Below, in pieces: positions 58,001 through 64,000 of a stretch of 64,000 nucleotides of DNA. Below the pieces are notes generated by a model. The model searched no databases and was not told where the DNA came from. It saw nothing but the letters and a program-made list of their open reading frames with translations. A program made the translations under genes and the position numbers. The first letter of the stretch is position 1. Each line of letters begins with the position of its first letter. Source of the stretch: Streptomyces roseicoloratus (GTDB taxonomy: Bacteria; Actinomycetota; Actinomycetes; Streptomycetales; Streptomycetaceae); contig NZ_SDOY01000170.1 in the NCBI RefSeq assembly GCF_004117935.1, forward strand, positions 185,701 through 249,700, written 5' to 3'.

Positions 58001-61000
58001 CAGCGATCAGAAGACGACGTACAACGCCGCCGGTGACGCCATCACGAGCGAGCGCCTGACCGGCTACGACGGTACGACGCCGAACTACCAGCCCACCAGT
58101 ACCACCGAGTACGACGAGTACGGCCGTCCCACCCTGGTCAAGGACGCGGACCTCAATCCGACCAAGACCGCCTACACCGACACCAATGGCCTGCTGACCA
58201 GGACCACGGTGACCAACGCGCTGAACCACGTCACCGTCACCGATCACGCCCCCGCCTGGGGCGTCTCCACGGGTGTCACCGACCCCAACAAGAAGCGCAC
58301 CGACATGCAGTACGACGCGCTTGGCCGACTCACCAAGGTCTGGCTGGCCGACCGCGCCAAGTCGTCGACGCCGAGCATCAAGTACAGCTACGACGTCAGC
58401 AGAGACAAGCCCGTCGTGGTGAAGACGGAGACGCTGCGGAACGACGGCTCCTACGAGGCGTCCTACCAGCTCTACGACAGCTTGTTGCGGCTGCGGCAGA
58501 CGCAGAACCCGGGCGCCGGGGGCACGAGCCTCGTATCTGATGTCTGGTACGACGGCACGGGCAAGAAGAAGAAGTCCAACGCCACCTACAACGCCGCGGA
58601 ACAGCCGTCCGGCAAGCTGATCACGGTCCTCGACGGTCAGATCGGCGCCCAGAACGTCTACGAGTACGACGGACTCGGCCGGACCACCGCCGACATCACG
58701 CTCATTGCCGGCGTCGAGCAGTGGCGCACGACCACCACGTACGACGGCAACGCCGTCCACGTGGACCCGCCGGTCGGAGGCGTCCCCACGACGACGATCA
58801 GCGACGTCCACGGCCGGACGACCGAGCTGCGGCACTACCGCACCGCGTCCCCGCAGCCGACGGGCCCCGGTATCCAGTACGACACCATCACGTACACGTA
58901 CACCGAGCGCGGTCTGCTGGAGACGGTCACCGACTCCCAGGACAACGTCTGGCGCTACGGCTACGACCAGCTGGGTCGCAAGATCTCGGCCGAGGACCCG
59001 GACGCGGGCACCACGACGTTCGGGTACGACAAACTCGACCGTCTGGAATGGACCCGGAGTGCCCGCGGGAAGACGCTGTGGACCACCTACGATGCGCTCG
59101 GCCGTGAGACCGGCACGTGGGAGGGAGAGAAGAAGACCACGGCGAAGCGGCTCACCGAAAGCCTGTACGACAACACCGGCTATCTCGGCCAGCCCTGGGC
59201 ATCCGTCCGCTACATCGACGGCGTCGAGGCGTACTCCAGCTACGTACAGGTCCGTGACGCTCTCTACAGGCCGCAGCGCACCGACTACTACGTCGCCGCA
59301 GGAGTGAGCGACCAACTCAAGGGCACGTACTCCTTCACCACCTCCTACGCCCTCGACGGCACCGTCAAGAGCACGGGGATGCCGGCGGCCGGCAAGCTGC
59401 CCGTCGAGACCTTCGCCTACACCTACGACGAGCTGGGTCGCCCCGACACCATGACCGGCTCGCAGTCCACGTACGTCAAGGACACCCTGTACACCGGCAC
59501 GGGGCAGCTCAAGGGCCTGGTCATGGCAGCCGGCAGCGGGCGTCAGGTCCAGCAGTCCTTCGCCTACGAGAAGGGCACCGACCGGCTGATCGGATCGACC
59601 GTCGACGTCGAAGGCGCCGCCGATCCGGTGAAGGCGACGGCCTACGCGTACGACCAGTCGGGCAACGTCCTGTCCGCCACGGACACCGCCGAGCCGCTCG
59701 CGGACGTGCAGTGCTTCGCGTACGACGCGGGACAGCGGCTCACCGAGGCGTGGACCCCGGCCGCTACCGGCGACGCTGCGACGGGCTCCGGCACCGTCGG
59801 CAGCACCCAGAGCGGCAAGAGGCCCACGGCCTGTGACGCCGCCCCTGGCGCCAGCCCGCTGGGCGGTCCGTCCGCATACTGGACGTCCTACGTCACCGAC
59901 TCCATCGGCAACCGCCAGAAGGACGTCACCCACGACACCGGGCTCGACGCGTCGAAGGACGTGACTCGTACCTTCACTTACGGCGAGAACTCCTCCGGCC
60001 CGCACGCCGTCACGACGGTCACCCGTACCGCACCAGCCGGCAGCACCACGTCCACCTACGCCTACGACGCGAGCGGCAACACGACGTCGCGGAAGACGGG
60101 CGAGGCCGAGCAGGCCATCGAGTGGGACGCCGAAGGCAAGCCGACGAAGATCACCGAGCCGGACGGCAAGGTCTCCTCGTTCGTCTACGACGCGGACGGC
60201 AATCGTGCCGTGCGTACGGACGCATCGGGCACCACGCTCTACCTGCCCGGCATGGAGCTGAAGCTCCCGGCGGGCACCGGTACCGAGGTACAGGCCACCC
60301 GCTACTACTCCTTCGCAGGCCAGACCGTCGCCGTCCGCCAGGACAACGGCGACCTGTCCTTCCTCGGCGCCGATCACCAGAGCACGGGCCTCGTCGCCGT
60401 GGCCGCTGCCACCGGCCTCGTCACCCGACGCCGTCAGGACCCCTACGGCAACTCCCGCGGTGCGGCGCCGACGGCCTGGCCGGGTGAGAAGGGCTTCGTC
60501 GGCGGCACGCTCGACGCCCAGTCGGGCCTGACCCATGTCGGCGCCCGTGAGTACGACCCCTCACTCGGCAAGTTCCTGTCGGTCGACCCGGTCATGGACC
60601 CCCAGGACCCGGCCCAGATGAACGCCTACAGCTACGCCCACAACTCCCCGATAACCAAGTCCGACCCGACGGGCCTGCGCCCCATGGGGCCGACGGACAG
60701 CCCGGTCACCGACTACTACTGGGCCAAGGACCGGGGTATGACCACGGGGTACTACACCCAGAAGAACGGTGAGTGGGACTGGCACCAGACCGCCCGCAAG
60801 GACCCCGAGTCCCAGGCCAAGTACCGCGCCTACCGAGCCAACCCGAGGCACTACAAGGTCTACCACTACGACGCGAAGGTGGTGGAGAAGCAGAGGGCGG
60901 ACGCGGACAAGCGGGCGGCTGATCGGCGCGCCGCGGAGCAGGCCCAAAAGCGTGAGAAGGAGGGCGGTTTCTTCGGATGGATGAAGGAGATGGCCGGTAA

Positions 61001-61388
61001 CGCCTGGGATTCGGGAAAGAAGTGGGTCAAAGACCACGAGACATTCCTGATCGGTGTCGCTGCAGGCGTCGGGTGCGCTGTTGCCCTCGCGACGGTAGTC
61101 GCATCGGCGGCCTGTGCGGTCATAGCGGGCGCGGTAGTAGGCGTCGGCGCGTGGCAGTACAAGCACCCGGGTTCAACAGACACGGACGAGGCACTCGGCT
61201 ACATCGGTCAGGGGTCTGCCGGGGCGGCTGCAGGACTTGCGCAGGGGCAGTTGATCCGCGGAGGTATCCAAGGGCTCATGGCCAAGAGGGCTGCCCAGCG
61301 TGAGGCGCAGGAAACGGAGCGGATCGCCCGAATAGTCGAGCGCGAGGCGAAGGAGAAGGAAGACAAGTTCTACGAGAACTACATGTGA
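55047..61388 (+). CDS. Secreted RHS-repeat polymorphic toxin-type protein
   Basis: A 2113-residue protein. The signal peptide is cut after SGNIAQA. Residues ~40-250 are Pro/Lys/Ala-rich, followed by a SpvB/TcB-like region (~290-700) and many YD repeats (~990-1750, e.g. YDALGRLTKVW, YDELGRPDTMTG). The RHS core ends at REYDPSLGKFLSVDP and DPTGL (1873-1877), the usual boundary before the variable toxin. The 236-residue tail has a charged coil, a glycine-zipper membrane helix pair (FLIGVAAGVGCAVALATVV; AACAVIAGAVVGVGAW) and a Glu/Lys/Arg-rich end; no known toxin fold is recognised. GGAG lies 8 bases before ATG 55047. Confidence 0.88.
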   Translation: MSLRGRPLGARMPRSVLSGAVLVLAFALSGNIAQAAPPPPEAHGIPGFAENPDPIRTGKAGKAKPLPADPAKKAAVKTLGKVSWPTEGTAEVALPASATTPERTGKASEGPRLAPGKATRPTAAAKTRVGGLPVAVAPVATAKGRSAAPGKVRIHTLGREEAARWGGAAMFTVERADAGTTAAPVQLALDYSAFAEGAGGAYGSRLTLVQLPACAATAAPGEKGCASIPNKITATNDTARRTVRSDVTAAPAGTQAAVYALTATASSAKGDYKATPLSPSASWSVSNSSGGFSWSYPLRMVPTPGDIAPDVTIGYSSQSADGRTGATNNQGSWIGEGFGYEPDYVERSYKSCSEDGHAGSTEQCWAFDNATVMLNGQSSTLVKNDKDGLWHFADDNGAKIEKLDGRTYVTGSDDNDGEYWKITTTDGTEYYFGLNRLPGWTSGKEETKSVWTAPVFGDDVNEPCYNATFSSAHCKQAWRWNLDYVKDRHGNVRSYFYTPETNYYALNAKTDVNGIAYHRAGYVKRIDYGQRDTKVYSTKAPARVVFSVAERCLDDASFDCNPAKFTTANAARWPDTPVDRHCAANTKCTLAQSSQTFWTTKRLTGITTQMSTSAVAGEYADVDAWKFTHFFTDNGDSTKSLWLSKIDHEGRAGGSTAAVPSVEFQGTAMMNRVDSDTDNTDPFYRFRLTTVLSETGSQLDITYAPRECTPGTLPKPGASTKRCYPVVWTPPGKSDPETDWFHKYVVEQITDTDRTGKSDDLVTRYAYHGDAGWRRAEPNGITDPKYLTWSQWQGYGKVSVTGGNGQTMKSRVDYTYLQGLDGDKLPGSTSTRTEKVTDSTGVEYTGHKEFTGFKIEEQAYDLAVGGKVVSKTITQPWKAETATQTASWGTTKATVVRPQSTRVLHRQSDNTWTQTKSVSTYDTTVPGTRLKTTEDLGDTAKSNDEKCTRTSYADVPAQNVYAQVARTETVSVSCGTTPDRTKQVISDQKTTYNAAGDAITSERLTGYDGTTPNYQPTSTTEYDEYGRPTLVKDADLNPTKTAYTDTNGLLTRTTVTNALNHVTVTDHAPAWGVSTGVTDPNKKRTDMQYDALGRLTKVWLADRAKSSTPSIKYSYDVSRDKPVVVKTETLRNDGSYEASYQLYDSLLRLRQTQNPGAGGTSLVSDVWYDGTGKKKKSNATYNAAEQPSGKLITVLDGQIGAQNVYEYDGLGRTTADITLIAGVEQWRTTTTYDGNAVHVDPPVGGVPTTTISDVHGRTTELRHYRTASPQPTGPGIQYDTITYTYTERGLLETVTDSQDNVWRYGYDQLGRKISAEDPDAGTTTFGYDKLDRLEWTRSARGKTLWTTYDALGRETGTWEGEKKTTAKRLTESLYDNTGYLGQPWASVRYIDGVEAYSSYVQVRDALYRPQRTDYYVAAGVSDQLKGTYSFTTSYALDGTVKSTGMPAAGKLPVETFAYTYDELGRPDTMTGSQSTYVKDTLYTGTGQLKGLVMAAGSGRQVQQSFAYEKGTDRLIGSTVDVEGAADPVKATAYAYDQSGNVLSATDTAEPLADVQCFAYDAGQRLTEAWTPAATGDAATGSGTVGSTQSGKRPTACDAAPGASPLGGPSAYWTSYVTDSIGNRQKDVTHDTGLDASKDVTRTFTYGENSSGPHAVTTVTRTAPAGSTTSTYAYDASGNTTSRKTGEAEQAIEWDAEGKPTKITEPDGKVSSFVYDADGNRAVRTDASGTTLYLPGMELKLPAGTGTEVQATRYYSFAGQTVAVRQDNGDLSFLGADHQSTGLVAVAAATGLVTRRRQDPYGNSRGAAPTAWPGEKGFVGGTLDAQSGLTHVGAREYDPSLGKFLSVDPVMDPQDPAQMNAYSYAHNSPITKSDPTGLRPMGPTDSPVTDYYWAKDRGMTTGYYTQKNGEWDWHQTARKDPESQAKYRAYRANPRHYKVYHYDAKVVEKQRADADKRAADRRAAEQAQKREKEGGFFGWMKEMAGNAWDSGKKWVKDHETFLIGVAAGVGCAVALATVVASAACAVIAGAVVGVGAWQYKHPGSTDTDEALGYIGQGSAGAAAGLAQGQLIRGGIQGLMAKRAAQREAQETERIARIVEREAKEKEDKFYENYM

Positions 61389-61409
61389 TTAGCAGGCGCC
61401 TGTTGGCTT

Positions 61410-61430
61410 TCCGGACCTCTAGGGTCCGGA
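61410..61430 (+). terminator. Hairpin after the RHS gene
   Basis: Perfect 8-base arms TCCGGACC / GGTCCGGA with a TCTAG loop begin 22 bases after the stop codon. It may act as a terminator or attenuator before the small membrane protein. Confidence 0.6.
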
Positions 61431-61458
61431 GAACACACGTAAAGGAGTTGGTGGTCAC

Positions 61459-61629
61459 ATGTCTAGCACTGCAACCGTGGCCTTCGGTGTGCTGGTCGGC
61501 CTTATCTGCGCCGCTGGCATTGTCGAAGTGCGTGAGCGCAGGGCAAAGCCGGCCTTGAACGCGATGCGCATCGCCATCGGCATCGGTGGTCTGGTGTTCC
61601 TCTGCGTCTACATCGCTACGGGGTCGTAG
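61459..61629 (+). CDS. Small two-helix membrane protein downstream of RHS
   Basis: A 56-residue protein with two hydrophobic helices (~6-22 and ~36-54) joined by a charged loop (VEVRERRAKPALN). AAAGGAG sits 11 bases upstream of the ATG. Its location right after the RHS tail, which itself has a membrane domain, makes it a candidate immunity or accessory protein, but this is inference only. Confidence 0.65.
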   Translation: MSSTATVAFGVLVGLICAAGIVEVRERRAKPALNAMRIAIGIGGLVFLCVYIATGS

Positions 61630-61639
61630 AACGCCGCCG

Positions 61640-61960
61640 TCACACCCACCCCCTTCGAGCCGCTTCCGCCCCCGCGCGGAAGCGGCTCGTCGTGCCCAGG
61701 GCCGCCATCAGCTCACCCACCCTCCGGCTGTACGTCCGCGGCGACATGCCCAGGCGGGCCGCGGCCGTCTCGTCGGTGAGCCCCGCGAGGAGGGCGTCGA
61801 GCACGGGGCGCAGCTGCGACGGCAGTTCGCGGGCCGGAGGGGTCAGGCCCGCCAGCTCCTGGCTGGTGTCCCACGAGGCGTGGTGGGCCCGGACCAGGGC
61901 CTGGACGGCTGTCGGGGGCGCTGTGGCTGCTTCAATCGGCAGGGCGGCCGGGTTGTCATG
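61640..61960 (-). pseudogene. Remnant of a LuxR-type regulator
   Basis: The last ~65 residues form a LuxR-like helix-turn-helix (LDALLAGLTDETAAARLGMS, then RTYSRRVGELMAALGTTSRF), and WDTSQELAGL resembles the linker before it in large actinomycete regulators. The rest of such a protein (usually >250 residues) is missing; the frame continues to 62122 as unrelated sequence without a good start. It is probably the 3' stub of a gene cut by insertion or deletion. Confidence 0.6.
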
Positions 61961-62299
61961 GAAGGGGGCGTATTGGGGGAACGCGGTTGAGCGAATTCCA
62001 CAGATGGTAAAAACCAAGGTCCCTGGCGTTCGGGGAGTGGGAGGGAGTCCCAAGTTCTGGGCTGATAGTGGCGTCAAGGGGGCTGTGAACTGGAAGGCGA
62101 CGATCGGTAACGTCACTCTCAATGCCCACCTCGCCGGAGGGTTCTGTGGCGCTGCCGGTGGGAGTGTCGGATCGGCTTACGTCTTTAGTAATGGTCGCAC
62201 GGTCTGCTAATGTCTGGGTCCGTGAGATGGTCGCGATGGGGGCAGTTTCCGTGCCGCCGCTTGCCGAGCCGAATTGTACTCGATGAGTAAAGGGGAGAA
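61961..62299. other. AT-richer spacer of the accessory region
   Basis: I see no confident gene. A plus-strand open frame 62004-62210 could encode 68 residues (ends SAYVFSNGRTVC) but has no ribosome binding site and no recognised relatives. It may be a fragment of a former toxin tail. AAAGGGGAG at 62288 belongs to the next gene. Confidence 0.5.
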
Positions 62300-62851
62300 A
62301 TGAATCGGCGTGACAGAGAGGTGCTCTGGCGAAAGTCATACCGAATATTCTCTCCTATGCTCTCGCTTTTGGCCCTGGTTGGAGCCCTGGCGGTGATTCA
62401 GAGAATGCGAACCGTTGGAGTCGATGGCGACGGCCTTGGCGTGCTTGCAGTGGTTCTCGTGTTCATCCCTATCGTGCGGCGCATCCTGGGTTCGCGCATC
62501 GTGATGGAAGGGAGCACCATCACTGTCGTGAATCCGCTGGTGACTTACACGATTCCTGTGAGCTTCGCTCGCTATGCGGCGACTGGTCGGGATGGAACGT
62601 TGACAATTTTCCTTCAAGAGGGAGATGGGATTCGCTCGATCGGTTTCGCCGGGTCGGTGCTCGATGGTCTCATCGGTTCGGCGGCGCTCTCTGTCGAGAA
62701 GGTTGATGGGCGCATCCGGTCGAGGAATAAGGGGAAGAAGGGATCTCAAGGCAAGGTATTGTCTAAACGCGTCACGGTTTCACCGATCGCCGATATTGTG
62801 CTACTGGTGGCGCTGGCTCTTGGAGTCGCCGCCGTCGTCATCGGTAACTGA
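62300..62851 (+). CDS. Membrane protein with PH-like domain, function unknown
   Basis: A 183-residue protein. Two N-terminal helices (~15-33 and ~44-62), a small beta-rich domain resembling bacterial PH-type folds (RIVMEGSTITVVNPLVTYTI, then GTLTIFLQEGD) and a final helix (~163-181) are seen. AAAGGGGAG lies 4 bases before the ATG. Codon use is less GC-biased than in core genes. Its position between the RHS tail and an IS element suggests an immunity or accessory protein; unproven. Confidence 0.72.
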   Translation: MNRRDREVLWRKSYRIFSPMLSLLALVGALAVIQRMRTVGVDGDGLGVLAVVLVFIPIVRRILGSRIVMEGSTITVVNPLVTYTIPVSFARYAATGRDGTLTIFLQEGDGIRSIGFAGSVLDGLIGSAALSVEKVDGRIRSRNKGKKGSQGKVLSKRVTVSPIADIVLLVALALGVAAVVIGN

Positions 62852-62886
62852 GGCCTCGTGCCGCCCCCTCAACCTGCTGCCGCTGC

Positions 62887-64000
62887 TATTGAGCCGGAAC
62901 TGATGGGTTGCCTGCTCGTTGATCGGGTGTGATCGAGGGTGGGGATATGCGGCGTCTGCCGCCCGCTGCGCAGGAGGATCTGCGGTTGCGGGTGGTGAGC
63001 GCGCTGGAGTCGGGGCGGGTCCGGACGTACGGCCAGGCGGCGGAGATGTTCGGGGTCTCCGAGCGGTCGGTGGGCACGTGGTGGCGGGCCAGCCGCGCCG
63101 GTGGGAGGCGGGCACTGCTCGCGGCGGCGCGTGAACCTCGGGCAGGCAAGGGTGAGTTGATCGACGAGTCCGGCCGTGGGGCGGTCTTGCAGGCGATGCG
63201 TGATTACACGCCGGCCGACCTCGGGCAGAGCGGGGTGATGTGGACCCGGGCCTCGGTGCGGACTCTCATCCGGTTGGTGTGCGGGGTGTCGATGACCGAT
63301 CGGGGTGTGGGCAAGTGGCTGCGCCGGCACGGCTTCACCCCGCAGCGGCCCGCCCGCCGCTCCTACCGGCAGAAGGGCGACGAGGTCAGCCGGTGGCTTC
63401 AGGAGGAGTATCCGGCGATCCGGGCCCGGGCGAGCGGGGAGAAGGCCGAGCTGGTCTGGGCTGATCAGTGCGGTCTGCGCTCGGACACTGCCCCGCCGGG
63501 ACGCTCGTGGGCTCCGGCTGGGCAGACCCCGCTGGTGCGGGTGAACGGGCGCCGTTTCAGGGTCAACGTCATGTCGGCCGTCGCCTCCCGCGGGGCGCTG
63601 TGGTTCACCGTCTTTCCCGGCAAGTTCACCTCACAGGTGTTCTGCGCGTTCCTCGACCGCCTCGCCCGGCACGCCGGGCGCAAGGTCCACGTGATCGCCG
63701 ACCGGCATCCGGTCCACCGCAGCAGAGCCGTCCGGGCCTGGCTCGCCGAGAACGCCGAGCGCGTCGAACTGCATCTGATGCCCGGATACAGCCCCGAGCT
63801 GAATCCCGACGAGCTGTTGAACGCCGATCTGAAGCACCACGTCCACGCGGCCCGAGCCACCTCAGCCGACGACCTCGCCCACGAGACCCGCCGCTTCCTG
63901 CGGCGACGCCAGAAGCAACCCCACATCGTCTGCGGCTACTTCGCCGCCCGCCACGTCCGCTACACGATCCAGTAGGAAACCCATCAGTTCCGGCTCAATA
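62887..64000 (+). mobile_element. Complete IS630-family insertion sequence
   Basis: Terminal inverted repeats begin TTGAGCCGGAACTGATGGGTT and match over about 25 bases with one or two differences (left 62889-62913, right 63974-63998). TA dinucleotides at 62887-62888 and 63999-64000 fit the duplicated TA target of this family. A single DDE transposase gene fills the element. The right flank is outside the window. Confidence 0.92.
62947..63975 (+). CDS. IS630-family DDE transposase
   Basis: A 342-residue transposase. The N-terminal helix-turn-helix (VRTYGQAAEMFGVSERSVGTW) binds the ends; the catalytic triad is Asp in WADQCGLR, Asp in VIADRHPVH and Glu in GYSPELNPDE. The gene appears intact, so the element may be active. 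The ATG at 62947 has GAGGGTGGGG just upstream; a GTG six codons earlier is less likely. Confidence 0.93.
   Translation: MRRLPPAAQEDLRLRVVSALESGRVRTYGQAAEMFGVSERSVGTWWRASRAGGRRALLAAAREPRAGKGELIDESGRGAVLQAMRDYTPADLGQSGVMWTRASVRTLIRLVCGVSMTDRGVGKWLRRHGFTPQRPARRSYRQKGDEVSRWLQEEYPAIRARASGEKAELVWADQCGLRSDTAPPGRSWAPAGQTPLVRVNGRRFRVNVMSAVASRGALWFTVFPGKFTSQVFCAFLDRLARHAGRKVHVIADRHPVHRSRAVRAWLAENAERVELHLMPGYSPELNPDELLNADLKHHVHAARATSADDLAHETRRFLRRRQKQPHIVCGYFAARHVRYTIQ

Noticed and set aside
50426..60536. Long minus-strand open frames (over 1300 residues each) opposite the LamG and RHS genes
   Set aside because: Low-complexity Val/Gly/Arg/Asp-rich translations without domains; the plus-strand genes have signal peptides and clear domain repeats.
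62004..62210. Possible 68-residue gene in the accessory region
   Set aside because: No ribosome binding site and no recognised relatives; noted as possible toxin debris instead.

Overview
This is a chromosomal segment of a Streptomyces-type actinomycete. The DNA is very GC-rich, with third codon positions almost all G or C. Gene starts are often GTG, several promoters look leaderless, and actinomycete markers are present (Lsr2, an MprF/LysX-type lysyltransferase, a DUF3180 protein, ClpC). From memory, the order ppa - dacB - zincin - tilS - hpt - ftsH - folE - folK/folB/folP - panC/nadB/nadC/coaX - lsr2 - clpC matches the conserved core of Streptomyces chromosomes.

Core part (1-41.7 kb). The left end holds a cut-off ThrE-type exporter gene and ppa (minus strand). 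A plus-strand run follows: dacB, a zinc metalloprotease-like protein, tilS, hpt, ftsH and folE. The folate operon (folP, NTF2-like, folB, folK, minus strand, with 4-base stop/start overlaps at folP/NTF2-like and folB/folK) completes the pathway begun by FolE. It is separated from folE by a free-standing intein-like homing endonuclease gene (8818-9807), the main oddity of the core. Next come an aminoacyl-phosphatidylglycerol synthase-like protein, a secreted esterase, a divergent osmoprotectant ABC transporter, a lone nuoD paralogue paired with a MidA/NDUFAF7-type methyltransferase, a NarL-type two-component system, a TmrB-like P-loop protein and an ArsR-type regulator. A PLP lyase and a compact cofactor cluster follow (DUF2520 protein, panC, nadB, nadC, coaX) that feeds both CoA and NAD synthesis. 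Then come a BlaI-type repressor, an N-acetylglutamate synthase-like GNAT protein, lsr2, a primase-polymerase-like protein and clpC. Spacers between convergent genes carry tandem repeats (27, 49, 17 and 27 bp units).

Accessory part (41.7-64 kb). A two-gene conflict system is encoded at 41801-45072: a Trypco2-like protein and a trypsin-NACHT fusion with an intact Ser-protease triad and P-loop. After an M23 peptidase and a TetR/MFS efflux pair with two large operator arms comes a mobile, less GC-rich zone. It holds an acyltransferase-3, a secreted LamG/FG-GAP protein, a 2113-residue secreted RHS protein with a membrane-type C-terminal tail, two small membrane proteins, a LuxR regulator remnant and a complete IS630-family element whose right end coincides with the window end.

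The most unusual signals are: (1) the non-splicing Hint/LAGLIDADG endonuclease beside folE, a start-codon-sequestering hairpin in front of it, and two blocks of folE recoded to A/T-ending codons; (2) the trypsin-NACHT/Trypco2 pair; (3) nuoD next to a predicted methyltransferase for its own HRG arginine; (4) a 23-bp duplication at the panC-nadB junction that creates an 8-codon coupling ORF. No tRNA, rRNA or CRISPR array was seen.
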